The notes beneath the pieces were generated by a model, which was given only the letters and a program-made list of their open reading frames with translations, did not search any database and was not told the DNA's origin. Positions 49,764 to 58,100 of a stretch of DNA of 64,000 bases are shown in pieces. The number at the start of each line of letters is the position of its first letter. The stretch's first letter is position 1. This DNA comes from Glandiceps talaboti (taxonomy: Eukaryota; Hemichordata; Enteropneusta; Spengelidae). The position numbers and the translations under genes are program-made. Location: positions 4,569,803 to 4,633,802 of the forward strand of contig NC_135568.1 of the NCBI RefSeq assembly GCF_964340395.1, read 5' to 3'.

Positions 49764-51106
49764 TTATCAATTCTATTGATAATTCCATAGATTCTACATA
49801 CTTACCCTATTCCTGTGTGTTGCTACTTACCCTGTTCCTGTTTGCTGCAACTGTTGTTAGATAGTAGTGTAGGATACTAGGAATGTACTGTAGACAGAAT
49901 CGTTTACATTCTGGATCTTGACTACGATAAAACTCAAACAACTGACCACACACACTGTCTCTCAGCTGAAATCAATAATCACAAGTAAAAAAATACAGGA
50001 TTATTAATCTTGCATCAATTAACCATGTCTGTTTCAAGCAATTTCTGTCCTTCTATCTATTTCAAAACATTATCTAGGAGGACGTAGATTCAAGGCTGAA
50101 GTGAGAAAGTGATGATGTAACATAATAATCTTTATGGGTTTTGTAGACAGAGGTTGTATCAAGGAAGGCCGAGTTTTGACATAAGCCATACTGCAGAGGT
50201 CTGCAAAAGCCGTATCTGGGCCTGAAATTTTTTTAAATAAAATACCCTATGTAGTAGCATAGAAACATCATCTGAATCACACACCACATGAATTGATAGT
50301 GAAACATTACTGTATATGCAAAAACTTAAAGATATTGAGAAAAAATTAAAGCCAAATCACTGAGCAAATAGATAACAACAAGCACTTCACTAGTTATTTT
50401 TGGGCAAAGTGTACCAGGGCATAATACTGAAAATTACTGCATAGGTTTGAATTACATGGGTACATGATAAAATAAATGAAGTCGTAAATATAGTAAGTAT
50501 GTTTATTTACCTCATTCTCACTGGATTCAAAGACTTTGTAGATGGCTTCATTCACTTCTTTATCTTGTTTTAATGTGTTACCATAGCAATGTAATTGTTG
50601 TCGTGATAGTGACTGTGAAAAAAGGAAATGTCATTCTACATGTACTTTGAAAATCCTTGATAAATTAACTGTTCTGTTCTGTATGATATTCACAAAGAAA
50701 TCAGCATAAACCAACTGATTGAAAAGAGAAGACTCAAATTCTGCTTAAAAACAGAAAAATATTAATGTATATCAAGTACATGTAACACACTCACATGCAT
50801 TTATCTCCCCTGTGTATTCTTACAATGTATGTATGTATGTATGTATGTATGTATGTATGTACAGTGTATGTATGTATGTATGTATGTATGTATGTATGTA
50901 TGTATGTATGTATGTATGTATGTATGTACGTACGTACGTACGTACGTACATACGTACGTACGTACGTACATACGTAAGTGTGTGTGTGTATGTATGTGTG
51001 TGTGTGTGTGTGTATACTGTGCATAGATCATTATCTACATAAAGCCTAGAAGTACCTTGCATTCAGCTATCCATTCTTTTAATTCTTGTACATGTCTGGC
51101 ATCCAT
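44521..51106 (-). CDS. FAM126A: Hyccin / FAM126 family protein, 11 coding exons
   Basis: Hyccin is a subunit of the PI4KA-TTC7-FAM126 complex that makes phosphatidylinositol 4-phosphate at the plasma membrane. Its helical N-terminal domain packs on TTC7. Eleven spliced exons give 452 residues (human about 521), all phases consistent. Recognisable blocks are: the start region with KEWIAECK (human EEWLSEFK), QLFEFYRS, GxIEALLLAIYNL, VRTFIIPTLAKPSVYHE, ALTETALSSH, PYPQEEVMTSQNRF, CSRLCSTGYSKRQ, GLNPDFMVEMLNGIYFV, FNGQPQSGLAALEDIHERA and VTNAIKNSNPSG. The C-terminal tail is polar and less conserved, as in the family. Start ATG 51106-51104 aligns with the human start and has A at -3 and G at +4. 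The gene is head-to-head with MRPL10. Two of its splice donors are tandemly duplicated. Confidence 0.96.
44870..45104 (-). repeat. FAM126A: 30-bp array of splice donors (in-phase donor ladder)
   Basis: On the minus strand the unit gtaagtttgacttagctgct + attgttgatg repeats with exact 30-bp spacing. Donor-type gtaagt sites follow exon boundaries at 45101, 45071, 45041, 45011, 44981 and 44951, with looser copies at 44925 and about 44890. The frame stays open through the six in-register donors and all share phase 1. Each step would add ten residues (GKFDLAAIVD and variants) before splicing to 44837. Past 44951 the frame ends at a stop at 44916-44918. The 3' end of the exon itself (cgacttagcagaataagtg) looks like a diverged unit. 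Confidence 0.95.
45101..45254 (-). CDS. FAM126A: Hyccin exon (VTNAIKNS..RLSRIS)
   Basis: Acceptor tatatttcag; the first donor is at 45100; 154 bp, phase 0 in and 1 out. It encodes VTNAIKNSNPSGKPSDSP, IGISISLTPSTPCVSRAA and ITNASFRARRLSRIS. This corresponds to human VANAIKASLP and the following ITPTSSRISR region. The exon 3' boundary is uncertain because six equivalent donors follow at 30-bp steps (down to 44951). Confidence 0.9.
45817..45904 (-). CDS. FAM126A: Hyccin exon (FNGQPQSG..YSEVLM)
   Basis: Acceptor ttcattgtcag and donor gtaagttta; 88 bp. It encodes FNGQPQSGLAALEDIHER and ACQDLYSEVLM, aligned with human [29 protein letters not shown]. Confidence 0.95.
46177..46344 (-). CDS. FAM126A: Hyccin exon (LCSTGYSK..NGIYFV)
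   Basis: Acceptor ttctcctaacag and donor gtaagtatt; 168 bp. It encodes LCSTGYSKRQTGQSKT, a Ser/Thr-rich stretch, then GLNPDFMVEMLNGIYFV, aligned with human SSGFMVQMLTGIYFAFYNG. Confidence 0.95.
47000..47095 (-). CDS. FAM126A: Hyccin exon (FSVLSHVL..LCKMCSR)
   Basis: Acceptor ttttctccag and donor gtaagaaat; 96 bp, phase 2 in and out. It encodes FSVLSHVLYIYNANIAKM and PQPSHEILCKMCSR, matching human [32 protein letters not shown]. Confidence 0.95.
47117..47240. mobile_element. Half copy of fold-back element family C
   Basis: tttggaatagtgacatgaaa, aacgtctcaatccatctact, gatcttgatcacgcaataat and ttattcagcgttaatactgc match the left half of 48918-49153. The right arm is missing. Confidence 0.6.
47684..47805 (-). 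CDS. FAM126A: Hyccin exon (PVHLSAVAL..MTSQNR)
   Basis: Acceptor tattttcag and donor gtacttggac; 122 bp, phase 0 in and 2 out. It encodes PVHLSAVALTETALSSHQ, KGETHVIKCEPYPQEEVM and TSQNR, aligned with human MALTESALSQHG...PHPQREMLTAQNRF. Confidence 0.96.
47949..48083. repeat. (GT)n-(GTAT)n-(GTAC)n compound microsatellite
   Basis: gt repeats pass into gtat units, then about 8 gtac units (48037-48068), which are self-complementary. Intronic in hyccin. Confidence 0.95.
48259..48339 (-). CDS. FAM126A: Hyccin exon (DLVNVDGT..KPSVYHE)
   Basis: Acceptor attcatttcag and donor gtatgtatc; 81 bp, phase 0. It encodes DLVNVDGTPKVRTFIIPT and LAKPSVYHE, nearly the human KVLSFTIPSLSKPSVYHE. Confidence 0.97.
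48345..48515 (-). mobile_element. SINE-like element, family 1 tail
   Basis: On the minus strand: tgctccctagggagttgagg, then gtgccaggggtaataattgt, then aaagtgctttgagcacagtg, then agtgctatataaaaac with an attattatta tail. This tail type, ending in a small stem, a 'gctatataa' phrase and an ATT-rich end, is common among invertebrate tRNA-derived SINEs. Confidence 0.6.
48715..48905 (-). mobile_element. SINE-like element, family 2
   Basis: On the minus strand the head reads tgtagtatagtcgtacattt (A-box-like) and gattcagtcccaggttcttg (B-box-like). The body follows with 'agtgatatcatatcagtgaa' and 'ggattacatacc'. It is shared with 8930-9120 and 32225-32440. Confidence 0.5.
48918..49153. mobile_element. 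Fold-back (long inverted repeat) element, family C
   Basis: The left arm (ttactttggaatggtatt, then aaaattggaaacgaatgcaa, then 'gatctgtctactacagacct') is inverted in the right arm (49075-49153, ending in cagtaccatt-like sequence and gttccaaagtaac). Arms are about 75-100 bp and the total 236 bp. It lies in an intron of hyccin; a half copy is at 47117-47240. Confidence 0.75.
49365..49409 (-). CDS. FAM126A: Hyccin small exon (STGRIEALLLAIYNL)
   Basis: Acceptor tttctgttctacag and donor gtaagttatt; 45 bp, phase 0, 15 residues. It matches human SSGCIEALLLGVYNL. Confidence 0.96.
49603..49766. repeat. (TCTG)n-(TATC)n compound microsatellite
   Basis: tctg/ctgt units change to tatc units, with a 49706-49760 run of about 14. 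It lies just 40 bp intron-side of the duplicated donor at 49801-49830. Confidence 0.95.
49801..49850 (-). repeat. FAM126A: 25-bp tandem duplication of a splice donor
   Basis: Two 25-bp units, 49826-49850 and 49801-49825, differ at a few positions. Each carries the exon end acaggaac/tagg and gtaagta. The first donor (after 49831) is in register with the protein. Using the second (after 49806) would add codons VSSNTQE and then TAG. Confidence 0.92.
49831..49965 (-). CDS. FAM126A: Hyccin exon (LRDSVCGQ..AANRNR)
   Basis: Acceptor ttgatttcag and donor gtaagtagca; 135 bp, phase 0. It encodes LRDSVCGQLFEFYRSQDP, ECKRFCLQYIPSILHYY and LTTVAANRNR, matching human LLEPVCHQLFEFYRSGEE and FLPELIWCYLAVSASRN. 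Confidence 0.97.
50511..50612 (-). CDS. FAM126A: Hyccin exon (SLSRQQLH..ESSENE)
   Basis: Acceptor ccttttttcacag and donor gtaaataaac; 102 bp, phase 0. It encodes SLSRQQLHCYGNTLKQDK and EVNEAIYKVFESSENE, aligned with human [28 protein letters not shown]. Confidence 0.95.
50823..51013. repeat. (GTAT)n-(GTAC)n-(GT)n compound microsatellite
   Basis: gtat runs, with one tacagtg interruption at 50860, pass into gtac/gtacat palindromic units (50928-50980) and then gt repeats ending 43 bp before the exon donor at 51055. Intronic in hyccin. Confidence 0.95.
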
Positions 51107-51143
51107 TATAACATTCACATCAATGTAGTCTGTCAGGGTTAAC
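51056..51143 (-). CDS. FAM126A: Hyccin first coding exon (M DARHVQELKEWIAECK)
   Basis: Acceptor ctgtttttcag after 51144 and donor gtacttctag. The ATG at 51106-51104 has A at -3 and G at +4. Its position relative to KEWIAECK equals that in human hyccin. The bases 51143-51107 are leader, but they happen to be open in the same frame back into the leader exon. Confidence 0.88.
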
Positions 51144-51810
51144 CTGAAAAACAAACAGATGAACATGAGGTCACACTTCACTTGGTAACCAGGACAACGA
51201 GGCAATTTACTGTTTTAATTACAATCTTATAATAAATTAATATATAGAATATTTCACATAAAAAAATAATATTTTACATTACAGAAAATATATTGGACAA
51301 TATAAATGTACAAATTTCTGTTTGAATACACAAATGACATTACAAAATATATGAATAGATGCAAACACAGCTGTCAACCAGCTTTTGGATTGACAACAGA
51401 ATGGTTAGTTCTGAATACACTAATTTCATTACGAATCGTTCAGTTTGATCATGGATCTATTATCTCTCAATAATAGATCGGTGTTCAGGATTAGATTACT
51501 GATTTTGATGGCTTACAACGCGACTGAATAATTAACACGTTCATGAGGAACACACAATATTTGACTTGTCCGAACTCTTAAGTAATCAGGCATAGTTAGA
51601 GAGGGTGGCACCCGACAGATTTGAGAGATAACGGAGGGAGGAACAGTTAAGTAATAAACAACACCGAACATTCCATCAATCGATCGCACTGTGGTCAACT
51701 CGAGTAAACACAGGTTAATTTGTATATGTCTATAATTTGCATCCAAAAAAGATCCAAATGAACGACATGATAATATACCGTGTACAACTATATCAATTTT
51801 AAAAACTCAC

Positions 51811-51947
51811 CTCCCAGGACACTCGTGAAATCCGTGGTACACAAAATAATGGAATATATAACTGAGAGTGGTTTCTCTGGTATTTTCCCTGGATCGGTGA
51901 TGATGGTGACCTCTGTACTTGCGCGGTAACCTCGTTTGTGAGGTCAT
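51811..51947 (-). other. FAM126A: Hyccin leader exon (possible alternative N-terminus)
   Basis: The donor gtgagttttt lies after 51811; the 5' edge is unknown. From an ATG at 51947 the exon is open (MTSQTRLPRKYRGHHHHR to GFHECPG) and splices in phase to 51143, continuing LTLTDYIDVNVI into the canonical start. This would add 58 residues. The extension has no match in the human protein, so a 5' UTR role is equally likely. Confidence 0.6.
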
Positions 51948-52169
51948 GCGCGCAGGACAAATCCAAAATTTGGCAGGTTGTGTTGTGCATTTGGTGCCGC
52001 TTAGTTCGGTTGTATTTGTTACATCTAAACACTTTTATGACAAAACTTTAGATAATAGGAGTATTACTCTAGCTAACTGGGTATCTAAACAACAATCCCT
52101 GCGCGGATTTTAACTTAATAAATAACACATCAAGTTTTCCGACCCCTCCCCTCAAGAATTAATATTACC
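51948..52169. promoter_or_regulatory. Divergent promoter of hyccin (-) and MRPL10 (+)
   Basis: At most about 360 bp separate the hyccin leader donor from the MRPL10 start codon, and the genes point away from each other. The stretch is richer in CpG than its surroundings (gcgcgcagg, tgcgcgg) and has a cccctcccc GC/CACC-box-like motif at 52142-52152. No TATA box is apparent. Confidence 0.6.
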
Positions 52170-52180
52170 AAGATGGCGGC
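52170..52180 (+). promoter_or_regulatory. MRPL10: YY1-type motif aagatggcggc overlapping the MRPL10 start codon
   Basis: aagatggcggc matches the classical YY1 core with extended CGGC. It contains the MRPL10 ATG (52173-52175). YY1 sites just downstream of the transcription start and spanning the start codon are known in many ribosomal and mitochondrial protein genes. Confidence 0.6.
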
Positions 52181-52191
52181 GTTCACAAGAA
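52173..52191 (+). CDS. MRPL10: MRPL10 exon 1 (MAAFTR)
   Basis: Nineteen coding bases, ATG to the donor gtaagtttg, phase 1 out; joining to 59294 gives MAAFTRIPLWSTPW. The small size and start-codon YY1 motif agree with a first exon of this type of gene. A longer open frame through the donor was rejected. Confidence 0.88.
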
Positions 52192-55100
52192 GTAAGTTTG
52201 TTAACCTTGTGTATTTTATCGTATTTTCGTCCACATGTTCACGTCAGACTCTGTTAGCACCAGTTACTTTACGCACGCTATTTACGTTGATAATATTGGT
52301 GTCAAATATGTTCGACCCATCAAATTCTTTTCGTGTATACAGTAAGTTATTGAAGTGTACACCATGCACGTGTCACTGTCATCACTGTCTCTAGTACATA
52401 CTACATAGATTAAAGTTATGCTATGTATCAGTATTCCTCCCTAATTTATTTTCTATACCGTAGATTATTATCATCAGTACCATACATGTGCATATAGTTG
52501 TTTGTCTACGCCCCTTGAAAAAAAACCCACGGAAGTAGCGAAGAAGTCGAACCGAAGAAGTCGTAGCTATAGGTCATATGAGGGCGCAGTGCACCGTGCT
52601 TTAGTTTTAGAATCAAACGTTTTCCAGAAAGTTGTAGAATCAAAACGTATTACGGTCATAGAGGGACTGTGGTAGAACCATGGGGGTTATATGACAGGAC
52701 ACAACTAGACCGTGATCAAATCAGTGCCTTTTTTTTCGATTTTCTGTTTTCCTTTCAATCTTACAGTTGATCTTTTTTTTACAACTGCAATTAAATTACC
52801 TGGATTCCTGTCAAAAGATTTGATGCTCCTGTTCATCAAATTACATTGGAAGCAATACTGGGTATATGGTATAATAAAATAGATGAAGTCACCCTATGAA
52901 GTAGTGATAAATATAGTATAGTTCTCACTAGAATTTCACAAGAGGTCTTGGAGACTAATAACTCATTCTTTAGTTGCTGTTTGGAAGGATGGATTGTCTT
53001 TTAGGTTTGCATGCAACAATGTTAGTTGTTGTCCAAAGCCTAATCCAAAGTGGGTTTTAATAGTACATGCAAGTCATTTATCATGTTGGGGGCGCTGTTC
53101 CCTACATGTCTAAATCGAACTGTAAACTGTAAACAGTGCTTGCTGTACCTCATAGAAATAAGACATAGAGCAGACCCAGCCAGAATGAAATGATTTTGAC
53201 CTGGCACTCGCCTAAATACTCTCAATATTAAAACAACATAATTCGATTTTATTTGTAAATATTAATAGTGGGCAACTACAAATTGGTGCGTACTTATAAA
53301 GCAGACGATGTGCTTGTCAAAGTTTAATTGACTACTACAGACAAGAATGACAATTCCACAAAACAACAAAGGTACAGATGTCAAACTTTTACTTGGTGAA
53401 ATACTCCTATACATGTTCATGTACATCGTCATGTAGTTCATTTAGTAAAGTTCCAAAAAAAAAAATTTGTAAAATATGAAATCGATGCCTATTGGATAAT
53501 GAGAAGCAGTGTAGTTTATTTGATAAAATTTAAAACAAAAACTATTAGGGAAAAAGATGCAGGAACTCACAGAGTACTACATTTTATTTTGCGATACAGT
53601 ACTACTACTAGTAGTCTGTAAGGTATGCCATGTTGGGGCAATGTCACATATTGGCCAACTGCATTCAAAGTGCAAGGCCATTGAGGGTGGAGTGATATGA
53701 AGTATTTTACAGCCAAGAGAAATGGAAACACCGTTTTTTTATTATTATTTTTTTTTTTTTCATGTGTGAGTGTCTAGTTCAGGTTTTCCATTGTTTTCCA
53801 AATGGGCTCTGTGTTGTTTGTTTCTTCCTATCAGACGTACAGACATTACAGATTGGAAGAACAGTTTTATATTGTCTTTTTAAGTTGATATTGGTCTCCG
53901 CATCCACTATTACTTCAAAATTATTGCGATTTTATTTTTTTCCGCGAATAATATGTAAAAAAAAGTTTAGGGTCAGCATTGAAAAACTAGGTGGGATCAG
54001 GTAACTGGAACCAAACAATTATTTTATTTAGGCTTTGTCAATAATATTGACTTCAATTTTTAAAAAATCAGTCAAAAGTACAAAAAAATTGTAGCACTCC
54101 TCTCACCTGTAGCTGTACAGACTAGACACTATTACACATTATACAAATAATTTGTTACATTGGATACATGCTTATTGTATTGTGGTATTGTACTTTATTC
54201 AGTAAAATTCCAAACAAAAAAAGTCAAGAAATACAGGAAATCATAGCTCTCTTAATGTACAAACTGCATTCAAATAAAACACATTACTGTTTACAATGTA
54301 AAATATAGGAAATCGTTCTGGATCTGGATCTGGATTAGTAATTGGCACCGCCTCCTTAGGGGTAACACGCCAGTAGGGTCAAAGTTAAGATATGAATACT
54401 ACTGCTCTCCTTAACTGTATTCAAATACAATACATTACTGTTTACAATGTAAAATACAGGAAATCATTGCTCTCCTTAATGTACTCTCTAACTGTTGACT
54501 GTTGTATTCAAATACAATACATTACTGTTTACAACTACATTGTAAAATATTTTTGTGTTACTTACTGCAACTACGTCATAGCCATCAGAATATTTGTGGC
54601 GTTAAAAGTATCATAAAAATTGTAATTTGTAGTTGGAATTTATAATTTTTCCTACGTGACGACACTCTCAAGGTATTTAATGGAGATATGCAGATAGTAT
54701 TATTAGGAGGAATAAATATTTTGTCACCTTTTAGATAAATATGGTGATGTTGAACATTACATTGTAAGAATTACTAACTGTCACGGAAGAGTTGATTATG
54801 TTTATTGTGTGTTTGAATACAACAGGTAACCAGTAAAGGTTGTATATTCATTGTTATTACTGTACACAGCAGTATTACTGTGAAGTCTAACCCAGATTTC
54901 ATCTCCTTGATCTACATCTATGATTACACTGTTAGATACACCACCATAAGCCCAATCACTTGTATTGTTTATCCATACACAGGGTAACCGGGTAGTGTTC
55001 TTCATTAAACACACAAATAACTCTGAGCTGCTATATCGCATTGCAGAAATCGTGAAGTAATACATACCACTGACAGGGCATGTAAATTTACCAGTAGATG

Positions 55101-58100
55101 TACTATAACCATTTCCATCATTAGAATACACTTTATCATAAACAATCACTGTATGACTAGACACACGTCCTATGGATGATGTCTTGACAACTGAGAATGC
55201 TACTCTAGGTTGTTGTTGTACCTGACCTACTTCTCCTTTCTGACCTATAGGTCCTTGTAGACCTTGGCCTCCCATTGACCCTTTATTACCCTTGATGCCC
55301 ATATCACCTTTTGTACCATTTTGTCCCTTGACTCCATGAATTCCTTTCTGTCCAATCTCACCCTTGGCTCCTTTTGGTCCTGGTTTACCTGTTGTTCCTT
55401 TCTGACCTGGTTGACCTTGTGACCCAAGTTCACCCCTGTCACCTTTCTCACCAGGAATTCCATCCAACCCTGGCAATCCATTGTCACCCTTTGTACCAAC
55501 TGGACCATGTAAACCAGGAGTCCCTGGGATTCCTATAGCAAATAGAATATAAAATATGAAACTTAGAGGGAGTGGTGGCATATTAGCCCCAAAGGGCACC
55601 ACCCATTGGGGCTGTTACATTAGGTTCTGTCTGTTCGTCCATCCATCCATCCATATGTCCATACGTCCATGTGTGAGTGTATGTATCCTCATATCTCTGG
55701 CATGCACCAGCCAATTTCAACCAAACCTGGCACAAATGTAATATGCTATGTGAGACATGTGCATTTCACTTTTATTATGTGACATAATCAAATATGGCCG
55801 AATGGCAGCTATATTTTTTGTTAAATGTCATAACTTTGTAGGTGTAGTACATAGTGACTCTCTTCAAGTGCCTACACACATATTATCAAATATGAGCTTT
55901 CTTTTAAGACCCTGACCTTTGAACTTGAAGTCTATCATTCATGGCAGTCAAGGTTTCGGCTTACTAAGATATACACAGACTTAAACAGTTGTTGTATGAT
56001 GTGGGTGATATCAATATAACAATGTATATAATCACCTTGAGATCAAAATAGTGTGAACACTGGAAGTCCCCAAACTGTACACTTCAAGATTATAAAGTCA
56101 TTAAAAGTGCCACCCTTCTGTGAGTACAACTAAACCAGTGTCCATTCAATAGTTTATATCAACATGTCTATCTTATTAACCCACAACCTTGATTACTACT
56201 GTTGTGTACGAATGACCAAGGGTATTAAAATCCCCTGAATTGGTTAATCCTTTCTAATGTATTAATCTGGTAGGGTCTGATAGTACTCAAGTTACATTTA
56301 ATAGAAATTACTTGATATACCAGTGACTCCATTTCCAGTGTTGAGATACATCTGTGTGGGGTCTTCATTTTGTTGATGTTTAACAACCAGTGAAAGTTTG
56401 ACTGAGTGTATTCACTTTCAACTAGGGATGGTTGTGTTAGATATATTTATTGATAAATGTATAATTACCTGGGATACCAGGGACGCCATTTCCACAGCGT
56501 TGAGATCCATCAGTCTGGGTGTCTTCATCTTGTTGCTGGGCAACAGTCAGTGAAAGTTGTACAACACAGACTACAATACAGTACTGCACAAACTTGAATG
56601 CAAATGCCTTCATTGTTGATGCTGTGTTGGTATGGTTACTGAAAAAAAAAGTGAAAATAACTTGAAATCTAAAGAGTTATGATATTTGTGAATATGATAT
56701 TTCTCATCATTTTTGTCATTTACTACCATTCACTATACTTCTCTGAAAACCAGCCACCAATGGCAAAATTCCTACTATATTAACTGCTGTGATACTGTAG
56801 TCTTACTCTAATAAACAAGAATATTGAAAAATGATGTCATTTCTTTCATATATAATACAGAATCACAGCAGTTAAAATACAGAATCACAGCAGTTAATAC
56901 AATCAGAGTTTTGACAGTGACTACTAGTCATTAAACAAGTGACAATGAAGGGTAAATATAAGTAATATTTTATTTAATAGTCATTGAAAGTTGTACAACA
57001 CAGATGACAATACAGTACAGTACAAACCACTGGAATGTGTAGTCTTGCTGCTAGATGTTCGGGCTTTCCTTCGATGCTATAACTATAAACGAATGAAGTT
57101 CGCATGTGAGGGCCTGCCCAAACAGTCTAGCCAATGTCATTTTCAGACCGGACATTCCATTGAGATTACATTGAGTGGTGGGTTGGGCCATCTATGCATA
57201 TATATACTTTAATATATTCAATAACCTATGACCTCGGGGAATCTCTGCATGCAAGTGTTGACAAACACATTTACGTCATTACTATGGCTTATCGGTTTAT
57301 GATAATTGTGAGTTTGATGAGTGTGTAGACGTTGTCATTCACACATTTCAGTTAACGCATTGGTGGTTATTTATACAAGCCCCTCCTTAAGATGAATATG
57401 CATGAAAATTTAGCTATTGTCCTTTGTTTGTGCTTGTCGCTAATACGGTTCTCTGATTGGCAGTTATTTATATCCTGATGACATACACTAGACCTCGGAT
57501 GTTCCATCCTCGATAGCGTTGTTCGGCTGTGTGTCGTATTTTATCGGAAGAACATCCGAGGCCTAGCTGATGGAATGTGTTGATCATCATGGTTAGCTAT
57601 AAGTACCGACAAGAAAAGATAACTAATTGTAATCATGCAAATTATTTAAACTTGCAAAATTAATCTGTTTTTTTCCGTACGTGTGCAGAGCTTGAAATTA
57701 ACTGTTTTCTTGGATAGTCCTATTGGGCTACCAATTTATGAAATTGGTAACCCAAGAATGGTGACCAATAGTCACATATTCCTGCTATTGATTTCAAGCC
57801 GTGATGTATATTACTTTTGTGTACAAATGAGTACTGTCTGATAGAAAGAGGTTTAATTGCACCTCTTACCAAGTTACCAAGATGCTATTATATCAACAAA
57901 CATTATATAAAAAGTTGAAAACGGTAATCAGTGCAAAAATAAAGTACATTCTGGTAAATTATATATTGTAAGCATAATAAAGGCAAAAATAAACCTGGCT
58001 TTTAAGTTTGTTTTTAAAAACACAATACAACATACCTGTGAATCACACTTTCTGATGCAAGGAAGAGGCTCTAAGAATTTGTCTGACACACTTAATTTGT

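Noticed and set aside
52173-52394. 73-codon open frame continuing through the MRPL10 exon 1 donor
   Set aside because: The donor gtaagtttg after 52191 joins in phase to 59294, giving a conserved protein. The continuation shows no resemblance to uL10m.
55245-55602. Alternative start at 55602 and a second frame through the collagen exon
   Set aside because: The sequence upstream of 55533 reads through a splice acceptor and lacks Gly-X-Y. The spliced first exon at 56469-56613 supplies a signal peptide in the right phase. The other frame is a shadow.
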